A stretch of 64,000 nucleotides of DNA from Bactericera cockerelli (lineage: Eukaryota; Arthropoda; Insecta; Hemiptera; Triozidae). Below, piece after piece: positions 22,446 through 33,607 of the stretch (position 1 is the first letter of the stretch; the number at the start of each line of letters is the position of its first letter). The DNA is taken from the NCBI GenBank assembly GCA_024516035.1, contig CM044959.1:18434525-18498524 (forward strand). Direction: 5' to 3'. The position numbers and the translations under genes are program-made. The notes under the pieces were generated by a model that made no database searches, was not told where the DNA came from, and worked only from the letters and a program-made list of their open reading frames with translations.

Positions 22446-23599
22446 ATTCATACTAAAAATTCTTGGTGGGAGAAAAATCAACCCCTGCCCCCCCCCCCCT
22501 CCTCTCCTCCCAGGCTGACAATACCTACTTAGAATTATCCCACTGCCTACTCATTCAGACACCAAGAAACCTTTGTGCAAAATTTCAACTTTCCCAAGTA
22601 TTGTCATCACGCCGACACTTCTTCTCGCATGATGCACGTGAAATAGCGTGTCGAAAAGTCTATAGACTCAGCATCGTGTTAGAAGCCATGTATAAACAAA
22701 TAACATTCAAATGTATACTCGTATCAATCATAAAAACAGGTCATGTGTTATAAAGTTATGACACATAAAAAATTTAATGAGTGCGGGTCTTTAACTTTTT
22801 TTATCTCATCAACCTACCTTGTCTTGTTTTCGTTATGATTTTTACAAAATATTTTATTCCACCAATTAGTTATTGGCGTCATCTGCTTGCTCCACAGTAA
22901 TAAGTCTAATAACTCACCGTACACACCACGTCCGCATGTTGCTATGTTTAATTTCCAAAACTTAATTACCTATGTGTTACCCGTGCCACTTATCCCTACA
23001 GATGTGTGTTTAATGTTTTCTAGGTCACCCAATATGTTCACCGCGCTACGTAATTACTCATCTTCATCACTTAATTACCATGGAAACATCTTTGTTGTTT
23101 GTGAATATTCCGAGGGGTTTTCTGAATTTGTTTTCAAGTTTAATTTGTTCTTAATATTCCGTGGGACAGATGTTTCGAATTACTTCTTTAAAAAAAAGTG
23201 TTTCTATTCAACATTACCAGGGCCGTTAATAAGGTGGAATATTGTGTAGGTACAACGTATACCTGACAAGATAATTACGTACTATTCAGCAGCACAGTTT
23301 ATCTACTGTACAGTGGTAATGTCTTTACTGTCCTAAACAGAGTAAAAAAAAATGCTTTTGTAACCATAACTTTATGTTTTGTGTAGGTAAATACATAGTA
23401 TCTTCTGAAAGCTATTGTTGACTGGTAGGAGACTCGTACAGCATGTTCATTGGTCATATCCGTTTCTATTGATAAGCCATCTGCCATCGCAGCATTTGTT
23501 CCTCATCCTAATTGATCTGTTAATACCAACGTGGGACTTTATATATAAAAAAAAATGTACACGAAGATATGGCAATACTCTTTTTTGTGTAAGAATAGT
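22446..23599. other. AT-rich spacer, no feature seen
   Basis: There is a C12 run near 22488. The open frames at 22463-22753 and 22887-23249 show no motif or family resemblance and look like chance. Confidence 0.4.
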
Positions 23600-23735
23600 C
23601 CTAATGACCTCAGTAGCTTGATCGATAGGGCGGCGGACTTGTGATCGGAGGTCGGTGGTTCAAGTCCTAAGTTAAGCAAATATTTAGTAAAGCGAGTTTC
23701 ATTAGTTGTGATATCATGATTAAAATTGACACAAA
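23600..23735 (+). mobile_element. tRNA-derived SINE (family C)
   Basis: The head gacctcagtagcttgatcga (A-box) and gaggtcggtggttcaagtcc (B-box) is tRNA-like. The following agcgagtttcattagttgtgat body matches the element at the window's left edge. Confidence 0.7.
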
Positions 23736-23966
23736 TATGATAACTTAATAATAATAATAATTAAAATAGTACTTAATTACCTAATTACTTATACTTTCAC
23801 TGTCTTTTTAAGAATTTCAAGATCAGGCAAGATTTCCTGAAGAAGATCCTGCACGAGGAAACAATAACAATTATTTGTTTGAGTGCACATGGCGCTGGGG
23901 CTGAAATTCGGGACTTCCCAATGAAGGTGGAAATGGAGAATAGCGGCAGGTACCGGCCAAAATTAA

Positions 23967-24290
23967 TTAACAGCATGATTGATGGTACATTCCAGTGTTT
24001 GTTGTGTATATCTTGACAACTACGAGTATGTCTGCGTAGTGCGTAAGGAACATCCTGTGTCTACTTACAGTGCTGTAATTATGCTGTGGAAGTAGGACAG
24101 GTATACGAATAATTATTCGTTTCTTTTTCTTCCATTTGAGAATTTCCTCAACTTTCTTGGGTTCAGCATTATCCTGAATATACTTAATAAAGTCAAGGTC
24201 CTCTAATGTACCGCTTTCTAATAAATCCATATACCTAAATCTATGTGTATCTTTTAAGAAGAACATGTATCCGTGTATCGGTGTATCCAT
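23967..24290 (-). CDS. Hypothetical open frame, unrecognised, 107 codons
   Basis: The frame starts MDTPIHGYMFFLKDTHRFRY. Its middle is charged and coding-like (MDLLESGTLEDLDFIKYIQD, NAEPKKVEEILKWKKKK), followed by a basic stretch. No family is recognised and there is no neighbouring gene or splice context. The first residues come from a short gatacacg-type repeat. It may be a transposon or gene relic, or chance. Confidence 0.2.
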   Translation of the reverse strand: MDTPIHGYMFFLKDTHRFRYMDLLESGTLEDLDFIKYIQDNAEPKKVEEILKWKKKKRIIIRIPVLLPQHNYSTVSRHRMFLTHYADILVVVKIYTTNTGMYHQSCC

Positions 24291-25361
24291 GTATCAATGA
24301 ATGGTGTAGGAGTCGTTTTTATAGTACAAATTGATTAATTTTTATTGATGGTTGTAAAGGTATTGCAAGTCAATCATGTAGTGCGAGGATGCGTAAGTTT
24401 GAATGCCAACCTACATATATCCACATTTATCCTCCTTTGAGAAAGAGTCAAAGAGATATAAGGTGATAAAATTATGTATGTATTGTTTTTATTCAACAGA
24501 ATCAAGCATGTAATACATAATCTGTCTCATCCAAAACAAATGTAATATGCAACATTTGTGACAGACAAGGTGGTGTTGTTGAATTAATTGAAGCAAAATC
24601 CAATCAACATTAATAATTCAACCATCTACTTAGTAGGTTAAAGAGACATAAAGTGGAGCTAACTCTAATGAATCACCAACAATAACTCTGTTTGGATAAA
24701 TATCAACCAGGATTAATCCGTAGGACATTCTCCCCCTGTAAAGTTGAAACTGGATAAACAAGATGTTAGCAACTCGTAGGGTGTGCTCTGGTGACAGAAT
24801 AGGTCTATGGGAGCAAAGAAAAGGATTTTCTATTATCATAACAGTTTAGAAAATTATCCTTTTTTACTCGTGAGAGAGAAGTCCCCCCTTTTTATTTTTT
24901 AGAGGGACGCTGGCGGGAAGAGGGGAGGGGAATTATGAAATATAGAAAAAATATTCAACTATAAAAAACCCTCTTAACTTCTCAAAGACTTTTCATCAAT
25001 TATACAATCCATACCAAGCACTAGAGCGCTGGATGAAATATTTTATCTATAATTTTAATGTACTTGATGTATTTTATTTATTTATTTATTATGTTGTGTT
25101 ATTTTTAAAATTAAGTCCTTAAGGGTATATTCACCATATCATGATAATATGTATATAATATTATATTTCTTATAAATGTTTAGTGTACATTATAGGGTGT
25201 TTTGGTTACAATATTGTGCGGAATCAATTACGGTGGATACAATTCATCCTGGGGACTTATTTATGCAGGTGCTGCAGAACCATATTATTCTTCGCAGATT
25301 ACATAACAGTTATCCAAACGCCAAAGATTTATGGGTTAGCCTGCTTATGGTCAGTCCTTTT

Positions 25362-25420
25362 TTACTTTTCTTATCCTATAGAAAGGAAAGTAATGGAATC
25401 ACCCAAATTTTCAATGGTAA
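25362..25420 (+). mobile_element. Start fragment of the composite repeat seen at 45.3 kb
   Basis: The sequence tttacttttcttatcctata, gaaaggaaagtaatgg, then aaattttca matches the palindromic start of the units at 45.3 and 45.8 kb (ttactttccttatcctataa, taaggaaagtattg, gaaaatttga) with a few changes. Confidence 0.5.
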
Positions 25421-25502
25421 GTTTTCAGTGCAAAAACATGTTTTTGTGTTATCAAACCTTATTGCATAACCCGAGTTATGTTAATAATAATAATAATAAA
25501 AA

Positions 25503-25552
25503 GACCAAAATGCGAATCAAACCCAGTCCTGGGTTTGATTCGCATTTTGGTC
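25503..25552. repeat. Perfect 24-bp palindrome with 2-base spacer
   Basis: Bases 25503-25526 are the exact reverse complement of 25529-25552, separated only by tc. The right arm contains a tRNA B-box-like word (gggtttgattcgcat), and a matching segment (gattcgcattttggtc) occurs near 53270. The left arm therefore looks like an inverted copy of part of a dispersed repeat. Confidence 0.9.
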
Positions 25553-26189
25553 GGCCACCTTTTGTTCGCATCCATTCAGTGTTAGGTGAGGATTACGTGA
25601 TCTCAAGCACATCCTTGCCAGGACTTACAAAAGACTGGAGGGTCAAAAGAAATCTCCGGGATGTAGATGAATCAAACAAAACCTACAACGATATAATGAA
25701 AACCACAGTTTTATCGATTACAAAAACACCTACAAAGATTTCAAAACATTTGTTAATGTGAACTGGATCTTCTAATCTTGCTAAAAGGAGATAATTTTGA
25801 AATCCTATTCATCCTATAGAAATAAGTAACAGGAGGAGAAAGTAATGGGGAGAATAATGATAATGAAATTATCATTAAATGCTTCAATTAAGGCAGTGTT
25901 TCTTCAAGTAAATAAAATCTGATTGTGCTTGTTTGAAAAAGCACAGTTAGTCGAAATGTATACCCTGATTCTTTTTAATCAAAGACTTGTTATCCTATGA
26001 GGGTCAGCTGAACACTTTTTTGACACCATGTCACGGTTCACGTGAAAAGAGACCTATGTTGGATATTTTTGATTTTATAGGCCTTTCTATCGTGGAAATA
26101 CCAGAAGGCTCTAACTGATGGTTGTTTTTAAAGTACCTTTGGGTGAAAACTTTTCAGACACGAACCTGGAGATTCAAAGTGACAAAGAT

Positions 26190-26490
26190 CAGTGCGATTA
26201 GCTCAGTGGTTAAGTACTCGCTTGCCATGCGGAAGGTCCCGGGTTCGATCTCCCGTGCCGACAAAAATTTGTATTCTTAATTTGGTTACAATTGTTTGTA
26301 AGGGATACGTTCCGGTGCGCTCGTGTTAACCCAGCAACTAATCGGGAAGTGTTGTGTCACTTCTCGCCCATCAGAGGGGAGGCATACTACGGGATGGGCA
26401 GGCCACAACACAGACCACAAGCGTCTACAGTAGCTTCTGTTTCATGGCTACGAAATAAAAACGGCTGTGAAACACTCATCTTATAAATAA
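26190..26490 (+). mobile_element. tRNA-Gly-derived SINE (family A), full-length
   Basis: The head gcgattagctcagtggttaa, tcgcttgccatgcgg, cccgggttcgatctcccgtg closely resembles tRNA-Gly(GCC) with A- and B-boxes. The body is cttccggtgcgctcgtgtta-like, then cacttctcgcccatcagagg, and the end is ggctgtgaaacactcatctt plus an A-rich tail. Relatives lie at 28.1, 33.2-33.6 and 57.1 kb. Confidence 0.9.
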
Positions 26491-27284
26491 AAAATAAAAA
26501 AATCACTAGATACTCTGATTAATTATCTACCCATGTAATCAAACTCATCAGTCCGTGTTGGTAAAGGTAAAGTACATACCCATGAGCATGAGCACCATAT
26601 ATATTGGCTAGAACCAGAATCGGCACTCGCCGTTCTCACGTTGAAGTATCCTTCGATTAATTTATGAGGTTGAGCTCAATATTTATTTACTTCATCGACA
26701 AATAGTCGCAGCAAGTTCCGCGGGATAGCGTCTCATAGCATCATCCAGTTAGCAGAGCCAGAACCTCTCCTGGTACCATGCTGCGAGCAGGAGCTGGCTC
26801 CAGAAGATCTGGAAGAACAACTCCAAGTCTCTTGAAGCGAAGAAAAAAAATATTGAATGTTAAATGAAATTACAGAAGTCACTCTGTACGATCGAATAAT
26901 GTGTGCAAGACCTGACCTGGGCTAACAACACAGGATGGAGAGAGGAGAAAGAGAGAGATTATCTCTGAGGGAGTGAGATAGCTTGATATCTCGGAGTGCC
27001 CAAGATATCTCGTAGACACTGATGCTAATACACATAGTAGAGGATATTGCATGTAGGAGAAAGGATTACCAAGAAGTCAAGAACCGTACCTGCACGTAAG
27101 TATAATGACGAGATATGATGATGGCAGAGTATGAACTTTACTGGATACAGCGAGTCTATTGTTGTGGTGTGGTTTAGACTTGGTACCCCAGTAAGAATGA
27201 CGACCAAGATGGGATCTATGATATCATAGATCTTAAATGTCTCTGGTGGTGTAAGGATTGGCAAGAGATTTTGACCACATGTGG

Positions 27285-27425
27285 ATAACTAGAACCAAAC
27301 ATGGGTAGTTCAGTGGTCAAGGTCACTCTGAGGGTCAAGTGGTAGAAAATATTTAGAAATTAACTTCACCGAGTGGTTGGTTACCTTCGCCAAAAGGTCC
27401 ATTTTGTTTACATGGGTTCCTTTCA
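27285..27425 (+). mobile_element. SINE family B, diverged fragment
   Basis: It shares ggtagttcagtggtcaag with the head type, and gtggtagaaaatatttagaa, gagtggttggttacctt with the body of family B (34.3 and 47.5 kb). The anticodon region is lost. Confidence 0.5.
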
Positions 27426-28095
27426 TGTACTTTCTGATTGATAAGTTATCACCACAGAGAGATAATACTTAAAAGCGTTTGTTATTTTAGAACAATTGTA
27501 CCTAAATGAAAAATCATTAGAATTTACAATTGTTTCTTTGAGAAATTAAGAAGATTTGATTATCGCTTAAAGGCGTAAAACTTTAACAAATTACATTCTG
27601 ACTGTCAATATATTCTCTCATCTGACATTCAATATATTCTCATGACATTACCAGCAAATCAGGCAAAATCCCAACGCAACTAAACCTCAGAACACAGACA
27701 CTAATCATCAATACAATGGAGTGAACGGACTTTGAATAATAGTCGAGAAAGAAGTCAACAGAGGAGAGATAGCCGAGATAGAGCTAATCCCAATAACCAC
27801 AGCAGACCACGAGAGCTTGCAATCCATTTACTTGAACGACATCAACAATCCAGCATAGACAAGACCAACATAGGTAGTGTGTACGCTGAGAGAGTAGAAC
27901 ATAGGACATAGCAACCAGAGGTAATTGTATTAAGAGAGAGAGAGAGAATCTGAAAACAACTGAAACTATTTCGAAGTGAAATGAATGGTGAACTTTTACA
28001 TTCGGTTGAATACCTTTCGTACCCACCAAAAAATTAAGTTGTCTTCAAAAATGAAGCTGTTGTGATCAGTGAGCACGGTGAAGAGACTGGATTGA

Positions 28096-28420
28096 GCGCG
28101 CGATTAGCTCAGTGGTTAAGTACTCGCTTACTATGCGAAAGGTCCGAGGTTCCCCCGAAACGACAAAAAAATACTTCCGATTTCTAATATTAGAAATTTC
28201 TCGGAAGCAATTGTCACCTTCCGGTGCGCTCGTGTTGACCCAGCACCTAAATGGGAATTATTTTAAACGTATACTATTGTGTCACTTCTCGCCCATCAGA
28301 GGGGAGGCATACTACGGGATGAGCCAGCTACCATCACACAGACTGCAACCGTCTACAGTAGCTCCTGTTTCATGGCTTTGAAATAAAAAAGGCTGTGAAA
28401 CACTCATCTTTAAAAAAAAA
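28096..28420 (+). mobile_element. tRNA-Gly-derived SINE (family A) with a palindromic insert
   Basis: Head, body and A-rich tail are as in the copy at 26.2 kb, with a damaged B-box (gaggttcccccgaaacg). A palindromic segment of about 39 bases at 28171-28210 replaces the linker after the head. A short extra piece (attttaaacgtatac) interrupts the body near 28260. Confidence 0.9.
28171..28210. mobile_element. Micro-palindrome element, copy 1
   Basis: TACTTCCGATTTCTAATATT AGAAATTTCTCGGAAG is a near-perfect inverted repeat. The same sequence occurs at 32197 and 60289. Here it sits inside a SINE. Confidence 0.7.
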
Positions 28421-28604
28421 TATTTAGTATCAATAAAAACCACTTTCCTTTATAAATTCTGTTACAAATCTGTGACTATTCGAGGTGTTTCTATGATAAT
28501 CCTCATGAAGCAAAAAATCTTATTGTTTCACGGATTATCCCATAACCCAGACGATAGTACAGAATGAAAGGGCTAAGCAAGAGACCAGGATCTTGACAAG
28601 GTGA

Positions 28605-28695
28605 GTAACCTCAGCTGTGTCCAGTGGTCACCAAATCCTGCAGTAGGAGGTCCTGGGTTCGATCCTCAGTGTTTCGAACGAATCAAGCGTAAACT
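28605..28695 (+). mobile_element. tRNA-like sequence, SINE head fragment
   Basis: gtaacctcagctgtgtccag resembles the start of the family-C head, and ggtcctgggttcgatcctca contains a B-box. No matching body is visible. Confidence 0.4.
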
Positions 28696-29189
28696 GGAGG
28701 TTAAAAATAAAAAATTTAAAGAATTTTTTATCTGCATATTTTCACTCACTCCTTTTGAAACTTTAGAAATTATCCTCCTAACTCAGGGAGATAGTATTAA
28801 AATATCAAATAGTGATAAAAATTGGTATAAATTAGAAGCCAAAACATGGTAGAGGACAAGATATACAACAAAAGAAAAAGAATGTGCTTGAATTACGTAA
28901 ATTTTAGAAATTGTAATTTTGACATCTCCACTACATTCAAAAACAGATGAAGATTGGTCATTTTATTTTCTTGAAACAAACATGCCATCAAACTCGCATT
29001 ATTACATTCGCCAACTAAAGGGTTATTTTCACAGGCTGGATCAGAACGGTTTGGCAACCCCTGAAGTACTCTTACAGTCACTTTACTCGCTTTGCCATTA
29101 TTGACTGTCGAGTGAGGTACCTCGAGATTTCAGTCATTGTTTCAACATTAGCGTCTTCTTGTTCAACATCATTCATAGCAGACCACGCG

Positions 29190-29345
29190 GGGAGGATGAT
29201 GTTACTGATAGCTATAATATTAATAATGTTATTGATAGCTAGTATAATGTTACTGATAGCTATAATATTAATAATGTTACTGATAGCTAGTATAATGTTA
29301 CTGATAGCTATAATGTTAATAATGCTATTGAGGATGATGATGAAG
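29190..29345. repeat. Minisatellite, roughly 48-bp unit
   Basis: Three or so units are built from gttactgatagctataatat and taataatgttactgatagct. The unit length is a multiple of three, so it yields a hydrophobic pseudo-ORF (LLIAIILIM repeats) that is not a gene. Confidence 0.85.
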
Positions 29346-30714
29346 TTTATGACAGCTAGAGACAGAACAAATCGGTCCAGAGGATCAGTTATAGCTGTAC
29401 GAGTATTGCTTTATTTAGACTATGAATCAGCCACAAGTTCACAATTGTTGGTCATTGCAGCAAAACACTAATTGACTGAGAAACCTCTTTGGATCAGGGA
29501 TAACCCAGGAGAATCAGGTTAGAACATTCTAGATTTTTCATTGGAGGATGCTCAAAAGCTTGTTGGCCTCCTAAAGAGTGGTATGAGTGGTGGAATTGGA
29601 TTTCAATAAAAAATAAAAGTAGCTTTTAGTGAGTACATTTTCTGTGGTCCCTCAGAAAGAGTGAAAAAAGAATTAATGATTTCCGTGTCCGGGTGTGGTC
29701 GCCAGTGGTGAAAGATTTTTTCCATATTCGCCCGTTTGCTTCCGAAAAAGATGGCTTGTATAGATCAACAAGCTAAGGTTCCTTTTTGCACAATTTTTCG
29801 GGAGCGGGGAATTTGAGATGTGAATTCCAGTCACTTACAAGCCTTAGAGTTTAGATAATGCATGTTTTTGATAGTTATTAGCGCTATCTTAAAATAAAAG
29901 CTTTTTCATTCTCAAGATAGTCTAAGTGATAAATTTTCTTTCACCATCACGAAGGTAATTGATGTTTCAATTTATACTTAGATTTGATAGTTTATATTAG
30001 TCAGTAGGTATAAACAGAAGTTGTACTAGGTGCACATGAAAATCGATAATCTAACACAATCCGCTATTTAAAGTTCATAGTAATCCATGGTTTTATCTGT
30101 ATACAAGTTGGTTTAGTGAGTTCAGTCAGATCTTGACTTCTTGATCCCTTCCAGTCTAGCTCAGTCTGAATTACTATTGTTGCTACGGATTTCACATTGT
30201 TAATATGCAAGTAACAGTGTGCTATGATTTCAGTTCCGTGATCTTTCTCTCTGCTCTCGACATAACTCATGTATGTGGAATATACTAGGTACACTGGTAC
30301 ATGCTATGCCATGTGCAAAAGTAAATTATAAATATATGGAAACTATTTTTAATACACATAAATAGATTGCAATTTTTTTCTTCGTTTTTTCACGTCACTT
30401 CTAAGAACCAAGTTCATCTTGCGCTGGTGAATTCACCCACCTATTGTAACATACATAAACCTCGTCCAGGCTGAGTCGGGTCGGACCAGCAGCCAGCACA
30501 AGATGGATCACCACGAATAGAGTTAGATTCAGAGCAATCGAAAATCCATATCTTGATTCTGCTCCTCGTAACTTACCTTTGGTGTTTCATTAACAACTGG
30601 TGCGCATTTATTCAACGCGCCTTTTCCGCTGATTCGCAAACATTGTACAACAAAAATACTCAACCGATTGACATTTGTTTCATAAATCTTCATTAAGGTT
30701 GCTTCATATTTTGA
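29346..30714. other. AT-rich spacer, no feature seen
   Basis: No exon, repeat family or RNA gene was recognised. The frame at 30064-30294 is short and without motifs. Confidence 0.4.
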
Positions 30715-30873
30715 TTAAATGCCCAAGACTGCGCCAGTATCAAGGAAAACTCATTTTACGATCCCAAAGCAATGAGGAAACTTTATGATCTAGGTACTCT
30801 TGCACACGATGTTATTATCTGCGACAATTACTATTTACATGGGCGACGCTCTGAAGACAGGTACTTTCTGTGA
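30715..30873 (+). pseudogene. Coding-like relic, unrecognised
   Basis: This is a 52-codon open frame following a stop. It has balanced amino-acid content and reads through FYDPKAMRKLYDLGTLAHDV and ICDNYYLHGRRSEDRYF before a stop. Codon content is less AT-driven than in the surrounding DNA. A second piece at 31348-31611 (MKSVVLNYARITAENDF and, in another frame, NLSCGLTRYKFKHGNK) has in-frame stops and shifts. Together they look like a decayed protein gene, perhaps from a mobile element. No family is recognised. Confidence 0.3.
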
Positions 30874-30929
30874 TTATTTTATTGCCGCTGATCCTGAAGT
30901 GCTTTCCTGAATTTTACTACATTATAATA

Positions 30930-31222
30930 ATGATAATGGTTTTTCTTGTGTTATTATGTCACAATTTTACTGGGTAGCGCAGGATCATAGGACTTTACCA
31001 CTTTAATCTACAATATCTTGTATTATTTTTTTGCCTATGATTTCGCCATTGGTCGCTGCTTCACATCAAAGCAGGTACTCATTTTTTCTCACGAGGTATG
31101 AGGGGAACCTGAATATCCAAGTACAGAGGAGAAAAATTCCTGCCCCGCTGGGGATCGAACCCAGGTCACCATGCGTGCAATGCCTAGCGCGCTAACTCAT
31201 TCTGCCACGGTGACTACTTTTT
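30930..31222 (-). mobile_element. SINE family D, full-length copy
   Basis: It is near-identical to the copy at 10.7 kb: a tRNA-like head on the minus strand (ctgggttcgatccccagcgg), the same body, and an ATT/ATA-rich tail at the low end. It is inserted between the two coding-like relics. Confidence 0.88.
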
Positions 31223-31933
31223 TTCCCTACATTATGTTTTTGCCTTAGCATTCTGTAGGTATACACTCTAAACATTTAAAATTCACTTTTGATCCACGGG
31301 ATTCACTGGATTGGCTTAATTAATAAAGAAGAAACATCACCTTCAATACTTTGGTATGAAATCTGTAGTTTTAAATTATGCTAGAATCACGGCCGAGAAT
31401 GACTTCGTCGCAAAGAAACATCATCGTATGAAAAAGCTCTAAATAGCGGCAACCTTTCTTGCGGTCTGACGCGCTACAAATTTAAACACGGTAATAAACT
31501 GAAAATGTTAGCGATGTGAGCGAAATGTCATAGATTGGTTACCACCCGAGGTAACATTCAATTCAATGCATGCTCTGTGGTGCTATTAAACTAAGTACCT
31601 AACATTAACGGTGAATGCCCATTAAAGTCGTACTAAAATGTTTAATAATGTTTGCAACTAAACGTTGTTTAGTGTGCTCAAGATCTTGTGATGCTTGACT
31701 ACAATGGGGTTATGGAAAAGTAATAAGGCATTTGTATTACGTGTGTGCTATATCCTGGATTAAACAACCAGGGTGCTAGTGGTGCAGTGACGTCACAGAC
31801 CAATACTGTCTTTCTCTATAAGTGGTAAGATCATCAAGATTTTCAGAGTTCAAGTTCTAGTCTGTGCGCGTTTTTCGGGCGAAAATTTCACCCAGTCCAA
31901 AATAATTCTCTTACTTCTATTTTTTTTTTTTTT

Positions 31934-32183
31934 AAGTGGGGTTTAACGTCGCTTTCAACTGCCATGGTCATATCACGACGGGGGTTTTACCCTCCATTCG
32001 CAGGAAACTCACAAACCTGCTACTCACATTGACCTCACCCAGCCTGAGTGGGGCCGGGAAAAGCCAGCGTCACGAGAATTAGAATTTGAATGGTCACCCA
32101 TCCAAGTCTTAACCTCGCTGGATGTCGCTTAACTTCGGTGTTCTGAAGAGAACCGGTGTATTCAACATGCCATCGACGCTGGC
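31934..32183 (-). mobile_element. 5S-rRNA-derived SINE, copy 2 (best preserved)
   Basis: Read on the minus strand, gccagcgtcgatggcatgtt, gaatacaccggttctcttca, gaacaccgaagttaagcgac and acttggatgggtgacc follow the order of animal 5S rRNA. The internal promoter parts (box A, intermediate element, box C) are recognisable. The body (ccccactcaggctgggtgag, then cctgcgaatggagggtaaaa, cccccgtcgtgatatgacca) is shared with the copy at 56.3 kb, and an A-rich end follows at 31921-31934. Confidence 0.9.
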
Positions 32184-32196
32184 TTCTTACTTCTAT

Positions 32197-32235
32197 TACT
32201 TCCGAGAAACTTCTAATATTAGAAATCGGAAGTAT
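32197..32235. mobile_element. Micro-palindrome element, copy 2
   Basis: TACTTCCGAGAAACTTCTAA followed by TATTAGAAATCGGAAGTA is an inverted repeat bounded by TA on each side. It lies 14 bases beyond the 5' end of the 5S SINE. Confidence 0.75.
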
Positions 32236-32269
32236 TTTTGTATAGTGTACTGTAAACACACACCTATTG

Positions 32270-32548
32270 TTCGTGTTGTGAAACACCAAGTGTTTGTAGT
32301 GTTTGAAAACAATTTTTGTTATTGCACTTGTGAAACACCAAGTGTTTTTAGTGTTTTAAACCCATTTTTGTTATTGTAGTTGAAACCATTTTTGTTAGAA
32401 CAGTTGTAAAACACCAAGTGTTTTTAGTGTTTTTAAAACCATTTTTGTTATTGTAGTTGAAACCATTTTTGTTAGAACAGTTGTAAAACACCAAGTGTTT
32501 TTAAAACAATTTTTGTTGTAAAACACTTACAATTAGCCAATATCATTT
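32270..32548. repeat. Tandem repeat built on AAACACCAAGTGTTT
   Basis: Four occurrences of aaacaccaagtgttt are separated by copies of ccatttttgttattgtagtt and gaaaccatttttgttagaac. The core is itself a near-perfect palindrome. Unit length is about 75-85 bases. Confidence 0.8.
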
Positions 32549-33229
32549 GAAAACACTACTTTTCAAAAATGTGTTTTCCCGGTGATTTAATTCCTCAGTA
32601 TCACCTGAAAAAAACAGCAAACACTTATTTCCTTTTTAGATGTTTTACAACAAGTAAATCCCACTTCTCCCACATTTTCAAGAGTGTTCGTAACCCAGAC
32701 AGTCTAATTGTAGACTTTCTATCCAACCTTTCGACTACTATAATCTCACTAGCTAATCCTATCCAATCAGATGGAGAGTTTCTTCGTGTTCTCCTATTTG
32801 TCTTGAGGATATGTATTCAAAGAACTACATACACCCAAAGTACTTCCAATGCTTTTATGGTATAACTTTTACATTAAGTCTATTTGTTTCTTTACTTACC
32901 TATATTAGGTAAAATTACTATAATATGGATCTAGATCTGAGTGTTCAACTCTGAGTGTGAATGTCAAAGGTAAAAGGTACAACTCTGGTACATGGGCACA
33001 TTATATCTATTTATTTATTTCTGAACAGTTGCCATATGGAATGTGTCTGTATTTATATCTCATTGGCATATGGGATGCATGACTATAGAATGGAATATCT
33101 ATCCACTTTGACTTGGAGAGTTGAGGGCATCAACATCTCGATCATGTTTCAGAACGAGAAGTCGGTACTAGAAGATTGTTAATGTTTGTACACATTGGAG
33201 ATTCAAGCGGCGGTCATCAAATTTGGGTC

Positions 33230-33420
33230 CTTTGTCTGAGAGGGCGAAAAGTGACACAATACTTCCCATTTAGGTGCTGGGTCAACACGAGCGCACCAGA
33301 AGGTATCCCTTACTAACAACTGTAACCAAATTATGGTCAATAAAAAAATTGTGGGCTCTGGAGACCATCCGTATGGCATGCGTGTATCTTACCACTGAGA
33401 TCATCGTGCGCTCTTTAGCT
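33230..33420 (-). mobile_element. SINE family A, 5' half
   Basis: Minus orientation. It runs from the mid-body (agaagtgacacaat equivalent) through acacgagcgcacc to a tRNA-like head at the high end. The 3' half is absent at this position. Confidence 0.75.
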
Positions 33421-33496
33421 GGACATTTTTCCGTAAAATAAACCGGATCAGAATGGAACTATCAGTAAAACACAGTTCAGTTTTATTTATTTATTT

Positions 33497-33607
33497 TTTA
33501 AGATGAGTGTTTTACAGCCTTTTTTATTTCGTAGCCATGAAACAGGAGCTACTGTAGACGCATGTGGTCTGTGCTGTAGCCTGCCCATCCCGTAGTGTGC
33601 CTCCCCG
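33497..33607 (-). mobile_element. SINE family A, 3' half, displaced
   Basis: Minus orientation, containing aagatgagtgttttacagcc, catgaaacaggagctactgt and cccatcccgtagtgtgcctc. It ends where the fragment at 33230 begins in the family consensus, but lies on the wrong side of it. The two halves are therefore in permuted order. Confidence 0.75.

Noticed and set aside
25183..25761. 192-codon plus-strand ORF
   Set aside because: It runs through a fragment of the composite repeat, an AAT run and a perfect palindrome, so it is a mosaic without a protein family.
26190..26270. Functional tRNA-Gly gene
   Set aside because: The tRNA-like part is followed by the common SINE body and tail, and the acceptor arms are imperfect, so it is a SINE head.
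28601..28852. Short ORF with an SH3-like end (GDSIKISNSDKNWYKLEAK)
   Set aside because: The resemblance is limited to a few spaced residues, and the frame begins inside a tRNA-like repeat.
29112..29471. Hydrophobic ORF resembling a membrane protein
   Set aside because: Its LLIAIILIM repeats come from a minisatellite.
30715..31611. Integrated viral gene
   Set aside because: The fragments look protein-like, but no viral family signature can be seen, so I left the origin open.
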